The position numbers and the translations under genes were made by a program. Shown one piece after another: positions 1 to 6,081 of a stretch of 30,317 bases of DNA (within the stretch, counting starts at the first letter, position 1; the number at the start of each line of letters is the position of its first letter). Below the pieces are notes generated by a model. It was not told the DNA's origin, made no database searches, and saw only the letters and a list, made by a program, of their open reading frames with translations. Origin of the DNA: Fibrobacteres bacterium CG2_30_45_31 (GTDB taxonomy: Bacteria > Fibrobacterota > Fibrobacteria > Fibrobacterales > Fibrobacteraceae); assembly GCA_001873075.1 (NCBI GenBank), contig MNYL01000077.1:1-30317 (forward strand), given 5' to 3'.

Positions 1-312
1 TATATCCTGCGGGAGTGGCACTTTCGTTTTGTTGTTGATGATTTCGCCGTCGACTGTGATTGTCTCGGACGTATCGGCGTCTTGCACTTTTTTATTTCTT
101 CGACTATCGCGCATGGCGTCGGCTTTTGCTGTCCGAAATTCATCGACATTAACCAAAAGCTCTGCGGCAAAATCGTTAATGCTGGGATCAGTGTAGGCAA
201 GCGCTTTTGCAAATTTTCGGATCCATAATCCGAGTTCTGCATCGCTGTCAAAATCGCGCACTAGAAGCGCAAATTTTGCGACTGGCAATTGCACTGTGCC
301 TACCGGTCGCAT
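1..312 (-). CDS. Hypothetical protein, N-terminal 104 residues, runs off the left edge
   Basis: Reading leftward from an ATG at 312, the frame stays open to base 1, so only the N-terminus is present. It begins MRPVGTVQL and has a helical, charged central part (a WIRKFAKAL segment, then an FRTAKADAMRDSRRNKK segment). The start overlaps the end of the upstream leftward gene by 13 bases, which suggests translational coupling in a leftward early operon. Its place left of the repressor is where lambdoid phages keep early and replication genes. It loosely recalls short phage replication-associated proteins of the DUF6291 kind, but I do not recognise it and assign no function. Confidence 0.6.
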   Translation of the reverse strand, partial: MRPVGTVQLPVAKFALLVRDFDSDAELGLWIRKFAKALAYTDPSINDFAAELLVNVDEFRTAKADAMRDSRRNKKVQDADTSETITVDGEIINNKTKVPLPQDI

Positions 313-518
313 GGCATCTCCTTATTATCGATGCGTTTTTTGAAGTCTGTCAGGGCTTCGGTAATAATGTGTCCATTGGATAGTCCACTTTTTGTAACCG
401 GAATTCCCAGTGCCTTTTTTTGTGTTTTCGTCCAATCACGAATGTATTCGATTACGTGAATGGCATCGACTGGTATTGCCACCTGGCGCGTATCTCTAAT
501 AGAAGATTTTATAATCAT
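300..518 (-). CDS. Small hypothetical protein, first gene of the leftward early operon
   Basis: This 72-residue protein starts at the ATG at 518 (MIIKSSIRD). An ATG 36 bases further upstream (554) would add an AT-rich-derived extension (MIFYNDIVYYCN) and is less likely. No Shine-Dalgarno is visible. A TATATT hexamer lies 8 bases before the chosen start on this strand, like other leader genes here. The protein has a charged middle (RDWTKTQKKALG) and an STKSG/LSNGH-like segment; it could be a small DNA-binding or regulatory protein, but no family is recognised. It is divergent from the XRE repressor at 607, with the shared 90-base AT-rich gap holding both promoters. Its stop overlaps the next leftward gene. 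Confidence 0.55.
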   Translation of the reverse strand: MIIKSSIRDTRQVAIPVDAIHVIEYIRDWTKTQKKALGIPVTKSGLSNGHIITEALTDFKKRIDNKEMPCDR

Positions 519-527
519 ATTGCAATA
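518..527. promoter_or_regulatory. TATTGCAATA palindrome over the start of the leftward gene
   Basis: A perfect 10-base palindrome overlaps the start codon of the leftward gene (ATG at 518 on the minus strand). A degenerate copy of the repressor operator (5 of 7 pairs around 538) lies just upstream. The position suits an operator for the leftward promoter, but in such AT-rich DNA a chance palindrome of this length is possible. Confidence 0.3.
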
Positions 528-578
528 ATATACAATATCATTATAAAAAATCAAATATTTTAATATAATTTTTATTAA

Positions 579-603
579 AAAAATATAATGCCATTATATT
601 TTT
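579..603. promoter_or_regulatory. 25-bp operator palindrome overlapping the repressor promoter
   Basis: Twelve-base arms pair perfectly around a single central C at 591 (inner arms AAATATAATG / CATTATATTT, extended by A/T pairs). The right arm contains the TATATT hexamer (595-600) that serves as a likely -10 box, 6 bases before the ATG at 607. A dyad of this size over the promoter of an XRE gene is the classic arrangement for autoregulation. Its sequence differs from the TGACAAA palindromes of the late region, so a different protein should bind it. Confidence 0.65.
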
Positions 604-606
604 ACC

Positions 607-900
607 ATGGATATGTTAAAATTCATGGAAAGAACAGGACAAAATCATAGAGAAATCGCTGAAAAAATAGGAGTATCTATTAGTACAATAAATGCTCTTA
701 AGGTAGGTCGTGCAAAGCCGTCCTATGATCTTTGTCAAAAATTGCTGCTATCTGGAATGACTATAAATGAGCTTTTTGGAGAAGAAACGGAATGTTTTGT
801 AATTGATAGATTGAGAGATAAAATTGCCCCAAAATCAGCGGATGATCCTGCATTTTTGGAAGCTGTCAAAAAGGCTTTGGCGGCATTAGGAAAAAATTGA
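607..900 (+). CDS. XRE/Cro-CI family helix-turn-helix repressor
   Basis: This 97-residue protein has an N-terminal XRE-type HTH (about residues 5-58): REIAEKIGVSISTINALKVGRAKPS gives the recognition pattern of helix 2, turn and helix 3, followed by CQKLLLSGMTINELFGE. The C-terminal 35 residues are helical and may dimerise; there is no LexA/CI peptidase domain, so it resembles small Cro-like or immunity repressors. It has no Shine-Dalgarno; TATATT ends 6 bases before the ATG, so the mRNA is probably leaderless. The dyad at 579-603 covers this promoter and is the likely operator. It is probably the rightward partner of the lysogeny switch and is followed by the WYL-like/BRCT gene in the same direction. 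Confidence 0.85.
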   Translation: MDMLKFMERTGQNHREIAEKIGVSISTINALKVGRAKPSYDLCQKLLLSGMTINELFGEETECFVIDRLRDKIAPKSADDPAFLEAVKKALAALGKN

Positions 901-936
901 ATTTATAATAACTTTTTAGAAAATCGTGGGAGTATT

Positions 937-1695
937 ATGAAAAATAAGGTCGATAAATATGGATGCTTATGGTGTCTTGTATTTATAATTCTATTAATTC
1001 TTTTATTCGTATATAAATCATGGTTTGTTGCGCTATTATTGACGCTTTTTTGTTGGTTTTATTATCGTAGGAATCAAAAAATGAAAACAAAAATAGAGAT
1101 CGACCGAGAGTCGTGCGACATCAAGCCTGAATACAGAATTGAGTATATAGATGAAGATGAAAAAAGGACAACGCGAGAAATATCCCCATTGGGCATAACG
1201 GCATCGGGTAATTATATTCAGGCATTCTGTCATTTAAGGAACGAAGAACGGACTTTCAATTTACAGAAAATCCTTTCAATGATTGACCTGAACAGCGGGG
1301 AGGTGATTGATGCCCCAAAAAATTTTTTTCGGAAAAAATATGACTATCAAAAAAAGAAGGTGCCTGATGAAGTCTCTGAAAAAATTTTGGAGCAAAAGCC
1401 GGTATCATATGAGGATAACATTGATAATGTTGATGGTAAAAAATGTTGCTTCACTGGAAAATTTAGTGAGCAGCGAAGTGATTTAGAGGCGCGTTTTGAA
1501 GGCTTGGGGGCGGTTATTCAAAAAGCGGTAACGGATGAAACGGATTATCTCATTGTTGGTGGAGAACCATCTAGAGACTGGAAGTTCAGTTCCGCAGGTC
1601 GAAAAATTGAGCACGCCGTAAAGAATAGGATCTCTGGAAGATATACGGCAATATGCTCTGAAAAAAAGATGAATGAATTTTTGGGGGGACTATAA
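937..1695 (+). CDS. Membrane-anchored protein with WYL-like and C-terminal BRCT domains
   Basis: The 252-residue protein has hydrophobic segments at about 10-27 and 29-43, then a basic stop-transfer stretch. Residues about 66-125 resemble a WYL/Sm-like ligand-binding fold (RIEYIDEDEKRTTREISPLG, then YIQAFCHLRNEERTFNLQKI, which matches the usual ending with R-x-F-x-h-x-K/R-I). Residues about 166-252 form a BRCT domain (GKKCCFTGKF, GAVIQKAVTDETDYLIVGG and the closing ICSEKKMNEFLGGL), like that of NAD-dependent ligases. A GGGAG Shine-Dalgarno precedes the ATG, and it follows the repressor by 36 bases, so the two probably share a transcript. WYL domains often sense nucleic-acid ligands and BRCT domains bind DNA or phosphopeptides; a DNA-damage or infection sensor at the membrane is my inference. 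It may be a lysogenic-conversion gene. Confidence 0.7.
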   Translation: MKNKVDKYGCLWCLVFIILLILLFVYKSWFVALLLTLFCWFYYRRNQKMKTKIEIDRESCDIKPEYRIEYIDEDEKRTTREISPLGITASGNYIQAFCHLRNEERTFNLQKILSMIDLNSGEVIDAPKNFFRKKYDYQKKKVPDEVSEKILEQKPVSYEDNIDNVDGKKCCFTGKFSEQRSDLEARFEGLGAVIQKAVTDETDYLIVGGEPSRDWKFSSAGRKIEHAVKNRISGRYTAICSEKKMNEFLGGL

Positions 1696-1733
1696 AGGCG
1701 GTGCTAATGTTCTTTTAACTCTAAAATGTTATT

Positions 1734-1803
1734 ATAACAAAAAATATTGCAGTAACGTTAAACGTGGTAATAACAAAAAATGTATAAGTAACAAAAAATG
1801 TGC
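1734..1803. repeat. Three copies of a TAACAAAAAATRT motif
   Basis: The motif TAACAAAAAAT followed by ATT or GT occurs at 1734-1748, 1770-1783 and 1788-1803, unevenly spaced in non-coding AT-rich DNA just after the WYL-like/BRCT gene. The function is unknown. Confidence 0.5.
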
Positions 1804-1809
1804 TCTTAT

Positions 1810-1878
1810 CATTCAGTCAATCAATCATTCATTCAGTCAATCAGACATTCAGTCAATCAGACAGTCAGTCAATCAATT
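1810..1878. repeat. Degenerate TCAN tetranucleotide / 16-base tandem repeat
   Basis: About 16 consecutive tetranucleotides are mostly TCAG, TCAA or TCAT. A 16-base unit, CATTCAGTCAATCAGA, is visible at 1830 and 1846, with diverged copies at 1810 and 1862. It lies between the accessory gene and the minus-strand peptide and is not convincingly coding. Such arrays arise by slippage and can vary in length between strains. Confidence 0.8.
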
Positions 1879-1970
1879 CTTCTTTTTAGTTATGTATATA
1901 ACTATTCATTCATCATGCGTTTGTGTAAAAAAGCTGACGGCATAAAAAGAAAAAACAAGGCTAAAAGGCA

Positions 1971-2111
1971 TCAGGGACCCTCGATCCCCTTTTGGAGGCA
2001 TTCCAATGCCTTCCTCATGTTTTTCCGGACTGTGGCGCATTTGTGGACGCACAACAGACAAATCCCGCATGATCCCGCGCAAATAATTCCCATGGCAATG
2101 CAAAAGCTCAT
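1971..2111 (-). CDS. Small cysteine-rich membrane peptide (46 residues)
   Basis: On the minus strand an ATG at 2111 follows a perfect GGAGG Shine-Dalgarno (2120-2116) with a 4-base gap. It opens a 46-codon frame ending in TGA at 1973-1971. The product begins MSFCIAMGIICAGSCGICLL, a hydrophobic segment of about 24 residues with cysteines at 4, 11, 15, 18, 21, 25 and 38, followed by a basic amphipathic tail (VRKNMRKALECLQKGIEGP). The layout of one membrane span plus a charged tail fits small membrane toxins, holin-like peptides or phage conversion peptides; I cannot name a family. Rightward transcripts of the repressor operon that reach the terminator at 2168 would be antisense to it. Confidence 0.6.
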   Translation of the reverse strand: MSFCIAMGIICAGSCGICLLCVHKCATVRKNMRKALECLQKGIEGP

Positions 2112-2137
2112 AAATCCTCCTATGAATTTCTCGAAAC

Positions 2138-2168
2138 AACAACCGGCATTTGCCTGTTGTTTTTTTTG
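2138..2168 (+). terminator. Rho-independent terminator for rightward transcription
   Basis: AACAAC-C-GGC (2138-2147) pairs with GCC-T-GTTGTT (2152-2161) across an ATTT loop, with a single internal mismatch, and runs straight into a T-tract (2160-2167). It would end transcripts from the repressor/WYL-BRCT unit before they meet the leftward HTH gene. Confidence 0.75.
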
Positions 2169-2186
2169 TTAACAAACGAAAAATCT

Positions 2187-2381
2187 TTATCGTTTTAATT
2201 TTTCGACATAGTCATCCACAACCCAGCGTGGAATGATGTAGGTGCCGTACTTCACTGCTTTAATTTTTCCCTCGTGGATCCAACGATAAATTGTATCGAT
2301 TGATTTCTTGGTAATCAGCGCAAATTCTCCAGGCGAAACACCGTCCGCCTCATCCTGTATTCTAGTGATAATGTTATTCAT
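2187..2381 (-). CDS. AlpA/excisionase-like helix-turn-helix protein
   Basis: The 64-residue protein is almost entirely a MerR-like winged HTH of the HTH_17/AlpA/Xis type. GEFALITKKSIDTIYRWIHEGKIKAVKYGTYIIP covers the helix-turn-helix and the wing, and WVVDDYVEKLKR is the usual closing helix. Such proteins act as phage excisionases or small transcription activators. It is transcribed leftward, away from the non-coding palindrome region at 2382-2999, which may hold its targets, and it lies just upstream of the small membrane peptide gene on the same strand. No clear Shine-Dalgarno is seen. It cannot be decided here whether it is Xis or the late regulator of the TGACAAA palindromes. Confidence 0.75.
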   Translation of the reverse strand: MNNIITRIQDEADGVSPGEFALITKKSIDTIYRWIHEGKIKAVKYGTYIIPRWVVDDYVEKLKR

Positions 2382-2533
2382 CTTGCAGAAATAATTTATG
2401 AATCTGTATTCAAAAGCCGTAAAAGTGGGCAGAACTCTGTATAATCCGAAATGAGTAATTATTGTGTATTTTGGGGGCAGGGTAGAGCTTGGTTGGGTTC
2501 ATCGACAATTTCAGTGTATTTTCTTAGCCTCTG

Positions 2534-2681
2534 TTTAAAGCCCTGTGGCCCTTTCCAGGCGTTTTAAACGAGTCTAAATGGCTTTAAATGTAGGTGTATT
2601 GTCACTGACCTTTAAACCTGCGTTTAAAGCGCAAATGGCTAGCAATGGGCTTCATTGACCATTTATTTTAAGAGGTTTAAA
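2534..2681. repeat. Cluster of six TTTAAA-centred palindromes in non-coding DNA
   Basis: TTTAAA occurs at 2534, 2563, 2583, 2611, 2623 and 2676, often within a longer dyad: CGTTTTAAACG at 2560-2570 and AGGTTTAAACCT at 2673-2684. Three GTGTATT words (near 2464, 2514 and 2595) lie in or beside the cluster. This stretch has no credible gene. Repeated dyads next to an HTH gene suggest a multi-site operator or a replication origin; neither is proved. Confidence 0.6.
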
Positions 2682-2683
2682 CC

Positions 2684-2703
2684 TGATTAACCTTGGTTAA
2701 TCA
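2684..2703. promoter_or_regulatory. 20-bp dyad TGATTAACC-TT-GGTTAATCA
   Basis: Nine-base arms pair perfectly around TT. It directly follows the AGGTTTAAACCT palindrome, so the two dyads abut at 2684. The size suits a dimeric regulator site. A further half-like GGTTAAT occurs at 2718. Confidence 0.55.
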
Positions 2704-2766
2704 ACCATTCAGAGCATGGTTAATTCTTTGTTTTCTTTCAGTTTTCCACACAATAAAAGTGCTGTG

Positions 2767-2796
2767 GGGCCCCGCCGGGGTGGCCCCCCGCCGGGG
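2767..2796. repeat. GC-rich direct repeat in otherwise AT-rich DNA
   Basis: Two copies of a GGCCCC(CC)GCCGGGG unit (2768-2780 and 2782-2796) form strong potential hairpins. The stretch from here to about 2930 is G+C-rich and unlike its surroundings. It has a possible small stem at CGGT/ACCG near 2814-2828 and no convincing gene. It could encode a structured RNA or be a remnant of another element. Confidence 0.5.
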
Positions 2797-2961
2797 TTCA
2801 AAGGGGTTGCTAACGGTCAAAAAACCGGATGGGGTGAAGTGCGAGCGACCCTTCCGACTATGAATGGGCCTTTCTGTTTGGGTTTATTGGGTGGTGGGCT
2901 CTCTGTGAGGCTGTGTTACAACTCATGACGACAAACATGTTAAGAGAATAAAACACGGCTT

Positions 2962-2991
2962 TGTAGCGCTTCTATCACGTTTCTTTATATT
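2962..2991 (+). promoter_or_regulatory. Promoter of the MORN-like repeat protein gene
   Basis: A TTGTAG box lies about 18 bases before a TATATT box that ends about 8 bases before the ATG at 3000. There is no Shine-Dalgarno, matching the leaderless pattern of other transcription-unit leaders in this phage. Confidence 0.5.
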
Positions 2992-2999
2992 TTATTGTT

Positions 3000-3437
3000 A
3001 TGGAAAAAACGGAAGAAATTAAAACGGCTCATATTTTCCTGCTCATACTACTTGCAGTCTCTCTCTGTGCAGCCACGGAAACGTTCTATGACAGGAACGG
3101 TTCGGAAACTGGGCATTGTAATTTTGAAACTCAGATTAAGAAAGTATGCTACGATGTGGATGGAATTCGTACTGGATGGAAAGAATATTCTGGAAATCGG
3201 GAAGAAAGCTATGACAAAGATGGGGAGTATGAGGGCTTCTGTGAAAGACATGGAACTGAAAAAAGATGCTATGATGCGGACAGAATTTTTACAGGCAAAA
3301 TAGAAACGACTTCCGATGGAAGCGAGACTTATTACGATAATAGCGGAAGCATGACGGGGCGAATCATTAATGTGGGTGGCGGTCGTTTCGACGTCATCGA
3401 AAATGATGGCACGCGAATTGGGAGCATTAATCGCTAA
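3000..3437 (+). CDS. Secreted or membrane-anchored MORN-like repeat protein
   Basis: The 145-residue product has an N-terminal hydrophobic signal or anchor (about residues 9-24, ending SLCAATE). Five units of about 20 residues follow, each with a YDxxGxxxG-like core: YDRNGSETG, YDVDGIRTG, YDKDGEYEG, YDADRIFTG and YDNSGSMTG. This resembles MORN_2-type repeats. The -1 residue before the cysteine is leucine, so a lipoprotein is less likely than ordinary cleavage or a retained anchor. The gene has its own promoter and stands alone between the non-coding region and the late operon, which is typical of a phage moron expressed in the lysogen. A role at the cell envelope, such as superinfection exclusion, is only a guess. 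Confidence 0.65.
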   Translation: MEKTEEIKTAHIFLLILLAVSLCAATETFYDRNGSETGHCNFETQIKKVCYDVDGIRTGWKEYSGNREESYDKDGEYEGFCERHGTEKRCYDADRIFTGKIETTSDGSETYYDNSGSMTGRIINVGGGRFDVIENDGTRIGSINR

Positions 3438-3442
3438 ATATT

Positions 3443-3465
3443 GTAGTGACAAAATTTGTCACTAC
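3443..3465. promoter_or_regulatory. Late-region operator palindrome, site 1
   Basis: Eleven-base arms (GTAGTGACAAA / TTTGTCACTAC) pair perfectly around one A. It lies 26 bases before the terminase small-subunit ATG. The right arm contains TTGTCA (3456-3461), which is 17 bases before TATCTT (3479-3484), so the palindrome overlaps a likely -35 box. Confidence 0.85.
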
Positions 3466-3484
3466 TAAAATATTTATTTATCTT
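3456..3484 (+). promoter_or_regulatory. Late promoter before the terminase genes
   Basis: TTGTCA, a 17-base spacer and TATCTT end 6 bases before the ATG at 3491, so the transcript would begin at or next to the start codon. No Shine-Dalgarno is present. Confidence 0.55.
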
Positions 3485-3490
3485 GGGTTA

Positions 3491-4213
3491 ATGTTTCATC
3501 GAAGAACTAATCATTCATACAAAGACAACGAACTAATCACTGGTGATGCCCTCGCGGTTTCGCTTGGCGTTTCCGCTGCGGCAATTTCAAAGGCCAAACG
3601 GTTTGGTCGAATCGACACCTTTGAAAATTCTCGGGGGAAAGAGTATTATCATTCTGTTATTTCTGTGCAGCAGTTCTTGGCTAACAAAGACAGAAGTCAT
3701 GTAACGACGACAACGCGTGCACAGAAAGCTGTAGGAATGGACAATCTCGCAGCGATGGGCGTGGCGCACATCGCCGGTGCTGAAAATCCGGATTTCACAG
3801 GGGCACCGCAGGCGAATAGGGCTCTCGTTGAAGGTATAGACTATGGAAAAATTCTTGAAGAAAAACAGGAATTGGAGGTATCCAAGTCTGAAAAAGAGTA
3901 CCATCTTTCTCGTCTCGCGCGAATGAAAGCAGATGAGATGGAAGGCAGGCTTGTAGACAAACAAAAATGTTTTCAAAAGGCCTACCAACTCGGCGCCGCG
4001 ATACAAGATAAAGTGATGACAATTTATTCTCGAATCGCTCCTGAGATAGCAGGGGAGTTTCGCGAAGCCATGACAAAAGCTGATTTGCCTACCGATAAGA
4101 TTACGCTTATCATGGATGGAATGGAGCACGCTGTCGGTGAGCGGATCCGCAAAGCATGTATTATAACTCTGCGCGAATTGTCGGAGAAAAAAGAGGACGA
4201 CATTTTAGCATGA
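3491..4213 (+). CDS. Terminase small subunit (Nu1-like)
   Basis: The 240-residue protein should recognise the packaging site and recruit the large terminase. An N-terminal winged HTH region (about residues 9-60: ITGDALAVSLGVSAAAISKAKRFGRI) is followed by a helical middle (EEKQELEVSKSEKEYHLSRLARMKADEMEGRLVD in two parts), typical of Nu1/DUF1441 terminase proteins, and a helical C-terminus. The frame is open upstream to a GTG at 3446 inside the operator palindrome, but that start would translate the palindrome; the ATG at 3491, 6 bases after TATCTT, fits the leaderless pattern. The gene end overlaps the large subunit start by four bases (ATGA). Confidence 0.85.
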   Translation: MFHRRTNHSYKDNELITGDALAVSLGVSAAAISKAKRFGRIDTFENSRGKEYYHSVISVQQFLANKDRSHVTTTTRAQKAVGMDNLAAMGVAHIAGAENPDFTGAPQANRALVEGIDYGKILEEKQELEVSKSEKEYHLSRLARMKADEMEGRLVDKQKCFQKAYQLGAAIQDKVMTIYSRIAPEIAGEFREAMTKADLPTDKITLIMDGMEHAVGERIRKACIITLRELSEKKEDDILA

Positions 4214-6081
4214 TTAATGCGGCAGAAAGATTCGATCCTAGAAAGCCACCAAAAACCGTAGCTGAGAATGTGAATTACGCAGCATCGGGGCTTCTGTCGG
4301 GACTTCTGCCTCCTCCAGAAATGACGATCAGTCAGTGGGCGGAGAAAAATCGAATTCTGACTTCTGCTGCATCTTCCGAACCTGGGCGCTGGCGGAATGA
4401 TCGCACTCCGTATCTTGTTGAAATTATGGACGAGCTTTCTCCGCAGTCATCCGCTGAAGATGTTGTTTTTATGAAGGGCTCTCAGATCGGCGGCACTGAA
4501 GTACTGATCAACACGGTGATGTACTACATCAAGCATTGTCCTTCGCCGATAGGTCAATTTCAAACAACCGAACTCACAGCGAAACGTTTTATTAAGCAGC
4601 GCGAGGCCCCTTCATTTTCGGCGATGGGTTGGGATAGTTTATTTTCAGGCGACGAAATTTATTTGAAGGAATATCCCGGCGGCGCTCTGATTACTGGATG
4701 GTCCAACAGTCCATCGAATCTTAGATCGATGCCTATTCGTATCGCCGTGAATGATGAAATCAGTGAATGGGCAAAGGATTGCGGCGGGCAGGGCGATCCA
4801 TGTACACTCATAAAAAAACGTACAGAAAACTTTCCTCGCAAAAAGCGCTTCTGGAATTCAACGCCTGGCATCGAGGGTGAATGCCGCATCACTGAAAAAT
4901 TCAGACTCGGCGATCAGAGACATTACAATGTTCCGTGTCCTCACTGCGGAACTTTACATGTCTTGAAATGGGAAAACATGGTCTGGGATCGTGACGAAAA
5001 CGGAAATCATCTTCCAGAAACGGTACGCATGCGGTGCCCTGCATGCGAAAAGGAATATGGCGAGTATCACAAGACTGAAATGATGGCGCACGGCTGCTGG
5101 ATATCAGAGAATGAAAATGGTGCCTATCCCTCATTCCACATCAACGCTCTTTATTCACCCCTTGGATGGTTCTCATGGACATCCGCTGTGTGCGAATTTT
5201 TAGAAGCCCAGAATGATGTCAACCGCTTGAAAGCCTTTACTAACAATGTATTGGGCGAAGCGTGGGATATTGATGGTGGAATGCAGGTAGATAAGTTTGG
5301 CCTTATCGCCCGCAAAGAAGAATACGGATCCGAAGTACCAGATGATGCGTTGATACTCACCGCAGGCGTTGACACTCAGGACAACCGTCTGGAAGTTGAA
5401 ATTGTGGGCTGGGGAAAGGGATTAGAATCGTGGAGTATCGAGCACAAGATTCTTGTGGGAGACCCGTCACTGCCTGCTGTGTGGGAAGCTTTAGACGGAG
5501 TACTCACCGCTGGATATACAAATGCAAGCGGACAAACCATGTATGTTGCGGCCGCGCTGTGCGATTCGGCGGGTCATAAGACGGCAGAAGTTTATCGATT
5601 CACAGCGGGGCGCGAATGGAGAAATGTGTTTGCTTGTATCGGCCGCGATGGGATAGGACGCCAGATCGTTTGCAGACCTGGCAAAACAAAAAAAAGCGCG
5701 GCCGCAAATGCCTCGTTGGTAATCGTTGGCACTGATACCGCGAAAGATCAGCTCTTTGATTGGCTTTCCAAAGAAGCTCCTTGCCCAGGCTATTGTCATT
5801 TTCCAGAGAAAGATGACTACGACGACGAATATTTTGCGCAGCTCACATCGGAAAAGCGTGTCAAAAAGTGGACCCGTGGAACGATGCATTGGGCGTATAA
5901 AAAAACAAGAGAACGAAATGAAGCTCTTGATTGCCGGATCTACGCTCGTGCAGCTTTAAACTTGGTCGGTGTGGATCTGGATAAAATGGCGGCGGTTGGA
6001 ATTCGTTATTTAATCAATGTGTCCAATTCCGTGACTGTTCATCGCGAAAGAAAAATGATTTCGAAGGGAGTGAGAATATGA
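4210..6081 (+). CDS. Terminase large subunit (lambda gpA family)
   Basis: The 623-residue protein is the ATP-driven packaging motor and nuclease. The N-terminal ATPase holds a deviant Walker A, KGSQIGGTE (about residues 89-97), and a Walker B-like IAVNDEISEW. A zinc-ribbon-like pair, CPHCGTLH and CPACEKEY, occurs in the middle, as in phage terminase GpA. The C-terminal nuclease region begins at about AGVDTQDNRLEVEIVGWG. The length is close to lambda gpA (641). The start at 4210 overlaps the small subunit stop as ATGA; the frame is open further upstream, but those codons lie inside the previous gene. It in turn overlaps the next gene by ATGA. Confidence 0.95.
   Translation: MINAAERFDPRKPPKTVAENVNYAASGLLSGLLPPPEMTISQWAEKNRILTSAASSEPGRWRNDRTPYLVEIMDELSPQSSAEDVVFMKGSQIGGTEVLINTVMYYIKHCPSPIGQFQTTELTAKRFIKQREAPSFSAMGWDSLFSGDEIYLKEYPGGALITGWSNSPSNLRSMPIRIAVNDEISEWAKDCGGQGDPCTLIKKRTENFPRKKRFWNSTPGIEGECRITEKFRLGDQRHYNVPCPHCGTLHVLKWENMVWDRDENGNHLPETVRMRCPACEKEYGEYHKTEMMAHGCWISENENGAYPSFHINALYSPLGWFSWTSAVCEFLEAQNDVNRLKAFTNNVLGEAWDIDGGMQVDKFGLIARKEEYGSEVPDDALILTAGVDTQDNRLEVEIVGWGKGLESWSIEHKILVGDPSLPAVWEALDGVLTAGYTNASGQTMYVAAALCDSAGHKTAEVYRFTAGREWRNVFACIGRDGIGRQIVCRPGKTKKSAAANASLVIVGTDTAKDQLFDWLSKEAPCPGYCHFPEKDDYDDEYFAQLTSEKRVKKWTRGTMHWAYKKTRERNEALDCRIYARAALNLVGVDLDKMAAVGIRYLINVSNSVTVHRERKMISKGVRI

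Noticed and set aside
1810..1878. CRISPR array
   Set aside because: The units are 4-16 bases with no spacers; it is a simple tandem repeat.
1673..2172. Rightward frames at 1673-1945 and 1798-2172
   Set aside because: They translate the TCAN repeat and the antisense of the small membrane peptide, have no Shine-Dalgarno, and give low-complexity Ser/Gln/Ile stretches.
1906..2175. Leftward 89-residue frame at 1906-2175
   Set aside because: It has no ribosome site, while a different frame of the same strand has an ideal GGAGG before ATG at 2111.
2599..2608. TTGTCACTG as a late operator
   Set aside because: Only a right half-site is present, without a left arm.
2716..2928. 70-residue frame across the GC-rich island
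   Set aside because: It is a translation of GC-rich repeats (GPRRGGPPPG) with no start signal; the island is better seen as non-coding.
3446..3490. GTG at 3446 as the start of the terminase small subunit
   Set aside because: It would lie inside the operator palindrome and add a 15-residue stretch translated from it; ATG 3491 agrees with the -10 to start spacing of the other leader genes.
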